NCBI GenBank assembly: GCA_963930645.1
Contig: OZ005652.1
Location: 350,138,602-350,202,601, forward strand
Length of the DNA stretch: 64,000 nucleotides
Origin: Salticus scenicus
Taxonomy: Eukaryota > Arthropoda > Arachnida > Araneae > Salticidae
Direction of reading: 5' to 3'
Below are positions 21,205 through 32,667 of the stretch, piece after piece. Under the pieces are notes generated by a model. That model saw only the letters and a list, made by a program, of their open reading frames with translations. It ran no database searches and was not told the DNA's origin. Made by a program: the position numbers and the translations under genes. Each line of letters opens with the position of its first letter. Position 1 is the stretch's first letter.

Positions 21205-22745
21205 CTAGCAGGCTTTGCCCGCTTCGCTGGTCACTAAATTTAAAGGAAACTCTTTTCTATATAGCTTTATAAAAATAAAATAAAATACTAAAATTGCTCA
21301 AAAGCTCGCTTCGGATCCCTGCTGCCTTCGGTAGCGATTTGGTCATCCGCTAAAACTCGGGCGCTTGTCCCTATTACCTGAGACAATGGTTTACCAATAG
21401 GCTTGCATTAAGTCCTTATTAGATAACAGTTTCGAAATAGATAGTATCGAAAAAAAAATGAAGTATCCCCTTTATATTTGAATCCCAGTTACATATGAAC
21501 AACACTATACGTGGTGCACATAATATTTGCTTTTACGTTATTTCCTATGTTTATTTTGTTTATCCCCGATCAACCATAAAAATGATAACAATTTCACGCT
21601 AAATATTATAATATGCTATGACCGGCTACGTCTGTTGCATGAGACAGATAATTTTTTGTGGTTATTAGTATTCATGGTTTGTAAGCATGATCATAGTACC
21701 GCCTTAATATAGCTCTCTTTGGCGACTTTTGAATTTTTGTCACCATTTTAGATTTTATCCCTTGTAAAAATAAGACTTAATACCTTGTAACAATATGCTA
21801 TGAGCGCTATTTCTGACATATTTTAGACAACTAAACTTTTAATGATTATATATATTTCCCATTAAGCATATTTTTATTTTCATTTATTTATTTAAATATT
21901 GATGAAATTTGAACTTCAATTTGGTCTAGTGTTGTACAGGCTGTATACTACACGTTTGTGTTTGTGAAAGAAAATTTATAAAATACATACATTAGTTAAT
22001 TTTAAAAAATCTAATTGTCCGATCGATAAGCTGTTTAATCCGTTGGATTCACAAAAATTGCATCTTTCATTTGGTATCTTATTTGTAACGATACGACTGA
22101 TATTTCTAATTTTTTTAATTTACTTTCCTCATTTTAAATACATGTAATTTTTATTGTTCACGTTTTTTTTTTTTTTTCCGTCGAAAAAATAATGATAATT
22201 TTTTTGGCAACACTTAAATTAAGGAATAAAATTAAATATTTTAAATAAATGTAATTTTTATTGTTCACGTTTTTTTTTTTTTCTTTTTTTCTGTCCAAAA
22301 AAGAATAATTTTTTTTGGCAACAATTAAATTAAGGATTAAAATTAAATGGCCAATTTATCAGTTATTAGAAGGTTTTTATTTTAACATTTTAATTAATTA
22401 AAAGAAAACTAAAACAAAATTCGAAAATCCGGCTTCGAGGTGCATCAGGGGAGGTCATTACGAATCAACATGCAAATTTTTGTAGCTCAGCCATCAGCCG
22501 TTAGGAACACACCTAAACTTTATTGAATAGCAATAAAGTTCAAATTGACTCTAGAAAACGTTAGTATGGGAAATAGAAAAGGGCTGTTTTTAGGGTTTTC
22601 CCGGAAATTATTCGATTTTTTCTCGCCTTTTAAACCTTCCCTAGACCTCCACGAACATTTCAAGACTAAGATAAGATAAATCCGTTCAGCCGTTCTCGAG
22701 TTTTAGTGAGACTAACGAACAGCAATTCATTTATATATATATAGA
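21205..22745 (-). mobile_element. Non-autonomous Helitron B (1,541 bp)
   Basis: On the minus strand it starts TCTATATATATATAAATG (22745) and ends GGGCAAAGCCTGCTAG (21205), followed by T. It has no Rep/helicase gene. The first 230 bases (22745-22516) match the first 230 bases of Helitron A; the rest, including the 3' end, is unrelated to A. It abuts Helitron C exactly, with no spacer. Confidence 0.92.
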
Positions 22746-23256
22746 CTATCAGGCTTTGCCCGCTTCGCTGGTCACTAAATTTAAAGGAAACTCTTTTCTA
22801 TATAGCTTTATAAAAATAAAATAAAATACTAAAATTGCTCAAAAGCTCGCTTCGGATCCCTGCTGCCTTCGGAAGTGATTTGGTCATCCGCTAAAACTCG
22901 GGCGCTTGTCCCTATTACCTGAGACAATGGTTTACCAATAGGCTTGCATTAAGTCCTTATTAGATAACAGTTTCGAAATAGACAGTATCGAAAAAAAAAA
23001 AATGAAGTATCCCCTGTGGTGTTTCCCCCACTTCATATCATTATTTTTTGTCATTTTAAAATTATACCATGTTTATTTCCAGTTCTTGAGAAAAAGAAAT
23101 CATTTTGTTTTTGTTTATGTGGCTTTATTCAAAATGATATTTTAAATATCAATGTATCTTTAATTCATTTTCATTGTTCTCAAAATCAATGAAATTCTTG
23201 TTCTCTTTTCAAACCCAAACTTGCCAGATTGTTCCATTCCTTCTGGAAACTTTCTT

Positions 23257-23295
<39 letters not shown>

Positions 23296-23631
23296 GCAAT
23301 ATTACAAAATAATAAAAAATGTATCTTTAAATTTCAGCCAATTATATTCAGTGTCACCCATCATGCGTCATTTCCATTATTTGAAAGCGAACGGTTCTTT
23401 TTTAACTTTAGCCAATGAGAAAACTAAAATATTGATAATATGTCACTTCCTGTTTCAGTTTAATCAGTCACTGTCCTTTATTTTTGGCTAATTATCAGCC
23501 TTCTTTTGTTTAAAACTTTCATAAGCTAAATCTTTAAGATGCCTGCTTGGCTACATTTAGCTTTTTTTTAATTTGCCATTTGGCGCGTTTTGTTTTCTCC
23601 GGCAACCCTGTTCGGCGTTGGTAAAAAAAAA

Positions 23632-23648
23632 TTAGGGGATTCCCCTAA
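23632..23648. promoter_or_regulatory. Rel/NF-kappaB-like palindrome in gypsy C LTR
   Basis: TTAGGGGATTCCCCTAA has 8-bp palindromic arms and fits the kappaB consensus GGGRNNYYCC. It lies ~250 bp upstream of the TATA box. The same site occurs in the 3' LTR at 33004-33020. Function is inferred only. Confidence 0.45.
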
Positions 23649-23898
23649 GCAGCTCTCTCTCTTCTCGTCCCCGTCGGCATGCACGGTACATCGGAATTAT
23701 GAGGATGCAACAAAATCAACGATCTTTTTGTTCCGTTTTGTTTAAAATATGGGTTAGATTCAGAAGTTTGATACTTCCTTTATATCATCCTATTATGGGT
23801 TCTAACGAAAATTATTATCAAGGATAATGATGCTATGATGGGGTTCCTTTTTGTAAGTTTGCCTTTTTTTTTTGCTTTTCGTGTTCCAGAAGGAATGC

Positions 23899-23906
23899 TA
23901 TAAAAG
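23899..23906 (+). promoter_or_regulatory. TATA box of gypsy C LTR
   Basis: TATAAAAG in the 5' LTR, with transcription expected near 23930. The equivalent in the 3' LTR is at about 33271-33278. Confidence 0.6.
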
Positions 23907-24543
23907 ATTGCTTTTGTAATGGAAAAATAAGGAAAAATATATACATATATAATCTAAATAATGTGATTGAATTATTACATGGATATGGAATCTGTTTTAT
24001 GTAAGATGATTTATTTTAATATCAATATTTTTTTAAATTCATGTCCAGAAGTAAAATAAATTCCAAATAAATATTTCATGACCAAAATTGTATTCGTTGT
24101 ATATACCTGGAGTATTATTTAATTAATTCGTTTTTCCTATACGATTCACAATATGGCCTAACATAACTTGTAAACCAAATTATTTCTCTAAATAAAAAAT
24201 AGAAACAACTATATATATTTATAAGAATTTTAATAAATACAACATTTGGTTCTGTGACCTTCTTCTGGACATCTAAATTAAAAAAAAAAAAAATGTATGA
24301 CGCAAACAAAAAGAAAATTACATAAAGATTTATTATGGAATTCTGCAACTTCGTATATCTTCATAAATATGAAAATAATTGAATTTTTAAAATACTTATA
24401 ATTTAATAATGTTTCTTGTTGCAATTTATATGGGTATGAAGTCAAAAGAAAAAAAAAAAAAATTTTTTTTGATAATGATAGTTGAAAACATTTAGTGATT
24501 AGTGATAATAGCATACTTATTTGAATAAGTTTTGATTTACATC

Positions 24544-25482
24544 ATGCCTCCGAAAAGCAACTTATCTTTGAACATATTGCCGTATGACGGTAACCCAAAT
24601 ACTGTTTCTTTTTTTTTCGATCAATTACAAGACATACAGGAATTGAATTCTTACAATGAAAAAGAAATGCTGGCTTTATTTAGATCTAAGATACAAGGTC
24701 CGGCATTAAACTTTTATCTAGAATCACAAGCTGTAAATAAAACTAATAACTTAAAAACACTACGGACCGAATTTGAGAATTTTTTTTCAATTAAGGGTAA
24801 CAAAAATATCCTTCTACAAAACTTTGAAAATATTAAACCTGAACATGACGAATCCGTGCGTAACTTTGCTTACAGGTTGAACAAACAGATAAAGCTGGCA
24901 TATCCAAACGTCGACGATTCAGTTTTACAAGCAGTAAAATTCAATTTATTTGTCAAAGCGTTACCAAAAAAACTTAAACTAAAAATCTTAGAGGAAAATA
25001 TCACAAATTATGATGTTGCGCTAAATCGCGCGGAACAACTTCAGGACCTATACGCTGCTTTTGCGTCTCCTGTCAAACAGTATGAACAAATGCCAATGTT
25101 TCACATTGATAAACAAAGTGAAATTGATAAGGATAATACAAACGATGACATACCAGGAAGAGTTGGTCAGCAAAAAAAATATGCTGGTAATAAATTTGCA
25201 TATAAAAAAAATTGGTATAACAGAAGTAATTTTCATAAACTTCAGGATAAGTATAAACAAATGAAATTTTCATCACAAAGATTTCATCAGAGAGGCAGAC
25301 CAAACACATTTACTAACCAACATTGTGCATTTTGCGGACGTTTTAATCACCTTCTAAAAAATTGTTTTGAATTTAAGAATTTTTGCCGGAATATGCATAC
25401 ACAAAGTGATGAAAACAAATTAGTAAGTAATGAGGCATTACAGCCAAGTAGTCATTCTTGTCAGCATACTAATTTAAACTAA
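24544..25482 (+). CDS. Gypsy C Gag
   Basis: 312 residues from the first ATG (MPPKSNLSLNILPYDG). The N-terminal two thirds resemble the capsid-like Gag fold of gypsy elements (FFFDQLQDIQELNSYNE, FENFFSIKG, ESVRNFAYRLNKQIK). A single zinc knuckle CAFCGRFNHLLKNC (CX2CX4HX4C) lies near residues 262-275 and should bind RNA. The preceding TTG-initiated extension is not needed. The stop TAA is two bases before the pol ATG, and pol lies in another frame. Pol is probably made by frameshift or reinitiation. No lesions seen. Confidence 0.93.
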   Translation: MPPKSNLSLNILPYDGNPNTVSFFFDQLQDIQELNSYNEKEMLALFRSKIQGPALNFYLESQAVNKTNNLKTLRTEFENFFSIKGNKNILLQNFENIKPEHDESVRNFAYRLNKQIKLAYPNVDDSVLQAVKFNLFVKALPKKLKLKILEENITNYDVALNRAEQLQDLYAAFASPVKQYEQMPMFHIDKQSEIDKDNTNDDIPGRVGQQKKYAGNKFAYKKNWYNRSNFHKLQDKYKQMKFSSQRFHQRGRPNTFTNQHCAFCGRFNHLLKNCFEFKNFCRNMHTQSDENKLVSNEALQPSSHSCQHTNLN

Positions 25483-25484
25483 AT

Positions 25485-28400
25485 ATGGAGGCAGACATAT
25501 CTGGCACTCTGCACTCCAATTCTTCTTTGCCAGAAATTAAATCCAACCATAAATCTCAACATTATGAAACTACTCAAGTCACAGAATTTGCACAGACTAA
25601 AAATAATTCAAATACAGAAATCAAAGAAATCAAAACTTTTGAAACCGACAGTTACAATAAAACAACTGAATTAGATAGACATGTTATTTATAGTTCATTT
25701 CAAAATAATGAATTCCTGCCATGTATAAACATTAATATGCAAGGTCAGAATTTAACTTCATTAATCGATACTGGCTCATCTGTCTGTTTAATTGATCAAG
25801 AGTGTTTTAATGCCATAAAATCTAATATTACATATAAGTTTTTGGGTCGACAGGTGACTCTTTCAACTATTAATTCACAAATAAAGTTTGCAGGATGTGT
25901 AAAGGTATGCTTCAGGGTGGAAAAATTTTTTTTTCATCATAATTTCTTTATCACCAATATTGATAATAACAATTTTCAAATCATATTGGGCTATGACTTC
26001 ATTAATAAAAATGGAATATCAATTATACCTTCTTTTAAATCTGTATTAATCAAGGATATCCATATTCCATTTGTCACATTTGACAAAAATAATGAAAATG
26101 ATGGTTGTTCACTAAATAATATAATACACCATAATACTTTGTTTGTAGAAAATAATCCCAATGTTGAATATATGGAATCTGACAGATTAAGTGCGCATCA
26201 AAAATTTAATACAAAAGATGTGACTTGTTGTGATCATAGTAATAAAAAATGGTATTCTCAAAATTACTCGTATAATAAAAATTATACAAACAATCATATC
26301 ATTGATAATTATGTAAATTCATACCAAATGTATGATAACTCAACCAATGACTCTGGGAATCAAATTATGAATCATAGTGAACATAACATGAACCATAATC
26401 AAAGTATTCATAAAAGTGTACAAACTAACAATATTTATACAACACGGAAAGTCATCCTACCTCCGAATGCATGCACTTATGTTCAAGTCAAATACAATTC
26501 TAACCCCCAAGAATATTTCCTATTTTCTCCAACATTTAATCATAAAGAAATTACTGTACATAAATCTATACATTCTCTGTCTCACATAAAAAATAGTGTT
26601 TTTCTTATTCCAATTTTTAATACATCACAACAAACTGTTCATATCAGAAAAAATACCCTTTTGGGATATTATACAAATGTAGAACTTGGGGATATTGAGG
26701 AATATAATTTTCAACAGGATGAGAATGAATATTTTTGCAATTTAATACAACCTTCTAGAGATATTGTTGAACAAAGAGAAAAGGATTTTAATGAAAATGA
26801 CTTTAAGTTAGAACATTTGAATGATTTAGAAAGGAAAGAAATGTTACAATTACTTAAGCAAAAAGCCCAGGTGTTTTCAAAATCTTTAAAAACTCTTGGT
26901 CACACAGACTTGATAAAACCAGAAATAAATATGATAAATGCACATCCCATTAAAGCCCTTCCTTTTCCCATACCCCAAGCCTTAGAACAAGAAGCCCTTG
27001 ATCAATTACAAGAAATGATTGATGCTAATATTATAAAAAGATCAGATTCGACATGGGCTTGCCCCATGCTTCTGGTCAAGAAAAAACAAACAGACCCTAA
27101 AAAACCTATCAAGTACAGATTGGCTTTGGACCTACGTCTGTTAAATGCTATTGTTATACCATCAAATTACCCACTGCCAAAGATACAGAATCTACTAGTT
27201 AACCTTTCAAAATTTAAATATTTTTCAACACTGGATTTACCATCTGCATATTGGCAGATAGATTTACCCAAACAGATGCAAGATAAACTGTCATTTACTA
27301 CACCATTTGGTGTTTTTACCTTTTTAAGACTCGTTTTTGGCTTACGCACAGCAAGTTCATGTTTTCAACACTTGATTGATACCATAATACAGATTTCTCA
27401 GGTTGAATGTTATGCCTATCAAGATGATATTGTGGTAGGGGCAAACTCATTTCAAGAAATGAAAGCAAAAATTACTAAGCTTTTAGAAACCTTAATTGAA
27501 AATAACATAACATTGTCACCAGAAAAATGCACATTTATGCAAACTAACATAAACTTTTTGGGTTTTAGGATTGACAATCACAAAATTTTACCCATTTCAA
27601 GTAATATAGAAAAAATAGTCTCCTTTCCCCGCCCAAAAACTAAAAAGCAAGTAAAATCATTTATTGGAACATGTTCATTTTATAGGAATTTTAATGAATC
27701 ATTTGCAGAATTGGCTTCACCCCTAATTGATCTTACCAAACCAAAAACAAAATTTGCATGGACAGATATTCATGAAAATGCATTCCAGAAACTACAACAA
27801 TGTTTCTTCAAGAAACCTATACTAAACTTACCTAATTGGGAGAAAGAATTTTATGTTAACACTGATGCATCAAAGAATGCAATCTCTGCAGTATTAATGC
27901 AGAAGTTTGATGAGGAATTGTTACCCATTTCATATTACTCAAAAACGTTAACTGATGCAGAAAAACGTTATCCTGCCATAAAATTAGAATTATATGCAAT
28001 ATATAAAGGACTTAATGCTTTTAAATATTATATCTTTGGAAGACATTTCTTCATATTAAGTGATGCAAAACCTTTAGATAGATATGCAAAAACGTCATCA
28101 CCTGCAGATATAACCACACGTTGGTTATTAGAAATATCGGAATTTTCCTTTACATTTAAACACATTGCAGGAAAAGATAATGTGCTTGCCGATTACTTAA
28201 GCAGAACTACGAATCCAACAACAGATAACCTAAACAAGAACCCAGATATAATTTTTTCACAAGAAATAATCCCAATTACTGATCAGCAAACTAATTTACA
28301 TAATGAAATAGAATTACAAATGCAAAATTTAAAAGAAAATGAAAATAAAAAGGAAAATTTATTTTGTTTGACACAGAATCCTGTCACTGATACTAATTTG

Positions 28401-29288
28401 GAAATATCTGAAAATACTATTTTCAATGAACAACAGAAAGATACTGAGTTAAAAAAAATTTTCCAAGACATCCAACAAAATAAAATAAACAAACGTAATA
28501 AATGCTATTATATAAATCCTCAAAATAATTTATTATGTTATAATAATTTTTTTACTCCAGAAAATATTGACTTGCATAGGGTAGTTTTACCCGAGTCTTT
28601 AAGAGAAAAAGCAATTCGAATTGCTCATATATCCCACCCTGGTATTAAAAAAACTTTTGAAAATTTGAGAAAAAGGTATACGTGGAAAACAATAACTGCA
28701 GATGTACATAATTATGTGCTGTCATGTGAAACATGCCTGTTGAATAAAAACCACAAACATAACATAGCACCTTTTATGGCAGCTCCTGCACCTACTGAAC
28801 GTAATCAAAAAATTTCAATGGATATTTTGGGTCCTTTAAAGAATCATACCTACATCCTCACAGCTCTTGACAATTTCTCAAGACACTTGGAATTATATAC
28901 ATTACATAACATAACTGCTCCAGCTGTTACAAATGCTTTAATACAATACATTGCAACTCATGGTAGACCTGAAATTATCCTTACTGATCAAGGATCACAA
29001 TTTACGAGCAATATGTTTGATGCTTTCAATAAACTTTTGGGCATATATTTAAAACATACAACAATAGCCCACCCTCAGGCAAATGGATGTTCAGAACGTG
29101 TCAATACTCAAATAAAATCCTCATTAAGTGCCATGGCTTCCCATGGTTTTGATTTAGCAACAGCTGCAAAAATTCATCAGAGTATTTATAATAATACAAT
29201 CCATCCTGCAACAAAATGTACACCTAATTTGCTACACTTTGGTCGAGAAATTAATGATGTATATTTAAACTATAAAGGTCACCCATAG
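25485..29288 (+). CDS. Gypsy C Pol: protease, RT, RNase H, integrase
   Basis: 1,267 residues. Protease active site LIDTGSS near residues 93-99. An Asn-rich linker spans about 200-310. RT catalytic YQDD at 645-648, preceded by FGVFTFLRLVFGLRTA. RNase H FYVNTDASKNA lies near 787-797. Integrase HHCC begins around 1047 (HISHPGIKKTF...CETC), with DDE residues near 1112, 1166 and 1204 (SMDILGP, LTDQGSQFTS, NGCSERVNTQ). The frame stops at a TAG (29286-29288) inside the integrase C-terminus but stays open after it to 29816. All catalytic motifs are present. The TAG may be the only inactivating change, or be read through. Confidence 0.95.
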   Translation: MEADISGTLHSNSSLPEIKSNHKSQHYETTQVTEFAQTKNNSNTEIKEIKTFETDSYNKTTELDRHVIYSSFQNNEFLPCININMQGQNLTSLIDTGSSVCLIDQECFNAIKSNITYKFLGRQVTLSTINSQIKFAGCVKVCFRVEKFFFHHNFFITNIDNNNFQIILGYDFINKNGISIIPSFKSVLIKDIHIPFVTFDKNNENDGCSLNNIIHHNTLFVENNPNVEYMESDRLSAHQKFNTKDVTCCDHSNKKWYSQNYSYNKNYTNNHIIDNYVNSYQMYDNSTNDSGNQIMNHSEHNMNHNQSIHKSVQTNNIYTTRKVILPPNACTYVQVKYNSNPQEYFLFSPTFNHKEITVHKSIHSLSHIKNSVFLIPIFNTSQQTVHIRKNTLLGYYTNVELGDIEEYNFQQDENEYFCNLIQPSRDIVEQREKDFNENDFKLEHLNDLERKEMLQLLKQKAQVFSKSLKTLGHTDLIKPEINMINAHPIKALPFPIPQALEQEALDQLQEMIDANIIKRSDSTWACPMLLVKKKQTDPKKPIKYRLALDLRLLNAIVIPSNYPLPKIQNLLVNLSKFKYFSTLDLPSAYWQIDLPKQMQDKLSFTTPFGVFTFLRLVFGLRTASSCFQHLIDTIIQISQVECYAYQDDIVVGANSFQEMKAKITKLLETLIENNITLSPEKCTFMQTNINFLGFRIDNHKILPISSNIEKIVSFPRPKTKKQVKSFIGTCSFYRNFNESFAELASPLIDLTKPKTKFAWTDIHENAFQKLQQCFFKKPILNLPNWEKEFYVNTDASKNAISAVLMQKFDEELLPISYYSKTLTDAEKRYPAIKLELYAIYKGLNAFKYYIFGRHFFILSDAKPLDRYAKTSSPADITTRWLLEISEFSFTFKHIAGKDNVLADYLSRTTNPTTDNLNKNPDIIFSQEIIPITDQQTNLHNEIELQMQNLKENENKKENLFCLTQNPVTDTNLEISENTIFNEQQKDTELKKIFQDIQQNKINKRNKCYYINPQNNLLCYNNFFTPENIDLHRVVLPESLREKAIRIAHISHPGIKKTFENLRKRYTWKTITADVHNYVLSCETCLLNKNHKHNIAPFMAAPAPTERNQKISMDILGPLKNHTYILTALDNFSRHLELYTLHNITAPAVTNALIQYIATHGRPEIILTDQGSQFTSNMFDAFNKLLGIYLKHTTIAHPQANGCSERVNTQIKSSLSAMASHGFDLATAAKIHQSIYNNTIHPATKCTPNLLHFGREINDVYLNYKGHP

Positions 29289-29816
29289 TGGAAAATTTTA
29301 GACTCAGCATATGACATCCATAAATTAATTGAAGTACTTGATAAAACATACTACCAAGCATATATGAATAACGAAGAAAATCGACAAAAAGTTTATGAAA
29401 GATCAAGACAAAAGAATAAGTTTTCACCAATCAAAGTTAATGATCATGTGTACATAAAATTTCCTAATGTTTTTGAAAAAAAATTACAGGGGCCTTTTCG
29501 TGTTGTAAAAGTGATTTCACCTGTGATTCTCCAAATCCAATCTATCAAAGATCAAAATTGTTCTCCAATGTTAATTCACACCAATAGAGTTATAAAAATA
29601 CAGAAAAGAAAAGACAATTTAAAGTATGGTTCAGGGAATATGCAAGCTCCATTAAACAATAATTACTCTAATACACCAATCCAGGAACTGGTCTCTCTTA
29701 CCCCTAATTTGCAGGATAGAAATAGACAGTGCCACAATGATGACAGTTCATCGTATACCCTCAGACCACGAGATAAAATTCAGAAAAATGCTGATACTCA
29801 ATATCATTATTATTAA
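29289..29816 (+). pseudogene. Gypsy C integrase C-terminal extension beyond TAG
   Basis: In frame with pol and open for ~175 codons (an internal Met at 29364). It includes the GPF/Y-type integrase tail (DHVYIKFPNVFEKKLQGPFR, then MLIHTNRVIK) and ends in a TAA at 29814-29816. This domain belongs to an integrase of normal length, so the TAG before it is a disruption or a readthrough stop rather than the natural end. Confidence 0.85.
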
Positions 29817-31719
29817 TATTTTTTTTTCTTTTTCCTTAGAGGCTGTGTTCGTCTACATGCTTTGGAGCGCTGCAGGTGCACAGGCAGTGTTTCACTGTTA
29901 ATCATCCTTTTAATTATAATTTTTTTTTTCTCCTCTACTTTCTGCTGGTCAGAAAAATTTGAGGTATGTGTTATTATTTTATGATTTTTGTAGACAGACA
30001 CACCTTCTAACTAACATGTGGTAAGGGGAATAAAAGTCTGATTCATAATAGATTTACAGATTAATTATTGTTGTTTACATTGTTTTGGGTTTTTATGTAA
30101 TTATTTTCTGTTAATTTCAATTTATTTGTCACCTATCAATACATAAAATTTCATCAATTACATCTGTTGTGAATTGAGAATCCTTATACTTTTTTTGTAT
30201 ACAAAAAAATAAGATTTTTTTTGGGTAGATATAAAGTAATATTTTTTTCTGATGTATAAGACAATCATTTTGCACTATTGTATGTCATCATTTTTCATAA
30301 TACAATACAATATCCATATTAAGAAAAATTAATGTTATTATCATTTCATATCTCGGACCGTCTCAAATTTTTGTCAAAAAAAAAAAAAAAAAAAAAAAAA
30401 AAGGGGCAAAGCAAATAATGTGTCACCCATTGACAGATTTTACACTTCCTTATTATACTGATTTTACTTTAAGGTTAAGCCATTATTATTGTTATGAAGG
30501 GTGATAAAAAAAAATATATATATAGAGAGAGAGAGTGATAATCTTGTTACTATGGAAGTAATGAAACTTCTTAAAAGATTATATATATTAAAATTTGTGT
30601 AAACATATACTTGTGATGTTTTCTGAATTGTTTTCGATCTGTTCTGATGGTACATATTTTTTCTTATCTCAGCATAATATTTATTTTAAACTAATTGAAA
30701 AAAAAAAAAAAAAAAGAAAACGTCTGATTGTTATGCAGGCATGTTATACATTCATTTGAACAATGTTTTTCAATTATCTATGTTATGTATCTGTGGATTT
30801 ATATAAGCTTCTTAGATACATTTTCAAAGAAATATAACATTTATGTCATTGCATTTACTTACAGTTTACATTTAATTTAGAGATAGATATATTTTTTTTT
30901 TCCACAAAAATTAATCAACAAATATTAGTAAATACTTGATTGTGTGGTTTTGTCAAAGAGCAAGAATTTTCAGTGTATTTCACAGCTCAATAAAATTACT
31001 GAATTTTTTTTCTGAAATAAAAAAAAATAGAATGAATAAATAGAGTAATAATTATTTTTTTATGGTGGTATTAGATATATGTAAGTGGATTTTAAAACAA
31101 TGCCACTGGAGATTTTACCAATGTATATATGCATTTTTCTTTTATCAATGAGTACTCTATTAATGTAATACTGAGTATTATTGGTCATCATTAAATTCTG
31201 TTTATGGTTATTATTACCTTTTCTGTGTATTATTATTGACACAGTTTTCCTTTTTTTACCGTACTATAATATTATAATAACACATTATACCTTTTATGTA
31301 TATTTTGTGCAATACAATACATTCTTGCACATATATGGTTATATCTTATTCCCAATTGTGTTATGGTAAAAATATAGAATATCAAATTGGTTTATCTGTT
31401 AAAAAAAAAAAAAATTATGTATGAATATTAAAAGGCATGCCTAATCAAAATGGTATTATGAGATCTCATGGTATTTTGTATATGATTGTATGTGTATACA
31501 AAGATGATTCTATAAATAATTACATGATCATGTGTTTTTTTTAAATAAGCTTTAATTTTTTTTTCTTTTCTCGATTTTACTGGCCAGATATTGTTTTGAA
31601 TGTTATAACTTTACTGGTATATGATACAATTATTTGTATTATTGTATGTGTGTGTTAAGATGTAAAATATATAGAACTGTAAATTAAATTACTTCATCTG
31701 ACAAAAATGGTGATGATAA

Positions 31720-31754
<35 letters not shown>

Positions 31755-32291
31755 TCTGTACATAACTTGACTTTATGCTATGGTATATGATTATATTATT
31801 CATATTACTGATTTCAAGTGTATATAATTATTGTTTGATATATATTTTCTTTTTCTCACAATAATTGAAATAACAAGATATTTCTTTAGTGAAAGGGAAT
31901 TGTTTAAATATAGAGAACAGAATTTACATTCGTAATGATTTTGGGTTAATATTGTTTATTATTTACATCTTGAGATGTTTGTTACTCTTGTGAATGTATG
32001 GATGGTTTTTGAGGTATTTGTTTATTCTCATTTTTTATTTCTAGTGGTTGTATATTGACAAGATCACTTTCAATACTGTATATTTTATTTGAAATTGTCT
32101 TTTATAGATGAATATTTTTTTTCTCCTGATAAAATGACAACATTTCTTTATATATTTCTTGGTGTATTACAGATAACATGATCATCTAATATGTATGTTA
32201 AATTGATATTTTTGCATGGTGTATAAGTATTTCAAATTGGATCCTGTTATGAACATCCCTATTGCTTGTCCTAATTGAATATAACAATGAT

Positions 32292-32325
<34 letters not shown>

Positions 32326-32389
32326 CTCTGTTGTGTAAAATATTACACCTTTTACGTTCAATTTTTTTTTCCCTAACTGTCGGGTATTA
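29817..32389. other. Long non-coding 3' region of gypsy C
   Basis: About 2.6 kb of AT-rich sequence between pol and the 3' LTR. It contains homopolymer A runs at 30376-30402, ~31726-31752 and ~32297-32322 and a (GA)n stretch near 30524-30535. No frame longer than ~75 codons and no env-like membrane or signal motif was found. The bases before the 3' LTR (GTCGGGTATTA) are not a classic purine tract. It may be an untranslated RNA region or degenerated env. Confidence 0.6.
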
Positions 32390-32630
32390 TGTGGTGTTTC
32401 CCCCACTTATATCATTATTTTTTGTCATTTTAAAATTATACCATGTTTATTTCCAGTTCTTGAGAAAAAGAAATCATTTTGTTTTTGTTTATGTGGCTTT
32501 ATTCAAAATGATATTTTAAATATCAATGTATCTTTAATTCATTTTCATTGTTCTCAAAATCAATGAAATTCTTGTTCTCTTTTCAAACCCAAACTTGCCA
32601 GATTGTTCCATTCCTTCTGGAAACTTTCTT

Positions 32631-32667
<37 letters not shown>

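Larger units (their letters stand above)
23015..24244 (+). repeat. 5' LTR of gypsy C
   Basis: 1,230 bp. Contains a 30-base A run (23261-23290), a GC-richer core around 23580-23700 with a GGGGATTCCCC palindrome, a TATA box (TATAAAAG, 23899-23906) and AATAAA signals near 24055-24075. TGGTTCTGTGACC three bases past its end is a plausible tRNA primer-binding site. Confidence 0.95.

Noticed and set aside
21527..21712. 61-codon frame in Helitron B, repeated at 33678-33863 in Helitron C
   Set aside because: It is present in both only because the Helitrons are copies of each other; no domain, and no codon pattern beyond chance.
29817..32389. Possible env gene in gypsy C
   Set aside because: No frame over ~75 codons and no signal peptide or membrane pattern across the 2.6 kb.
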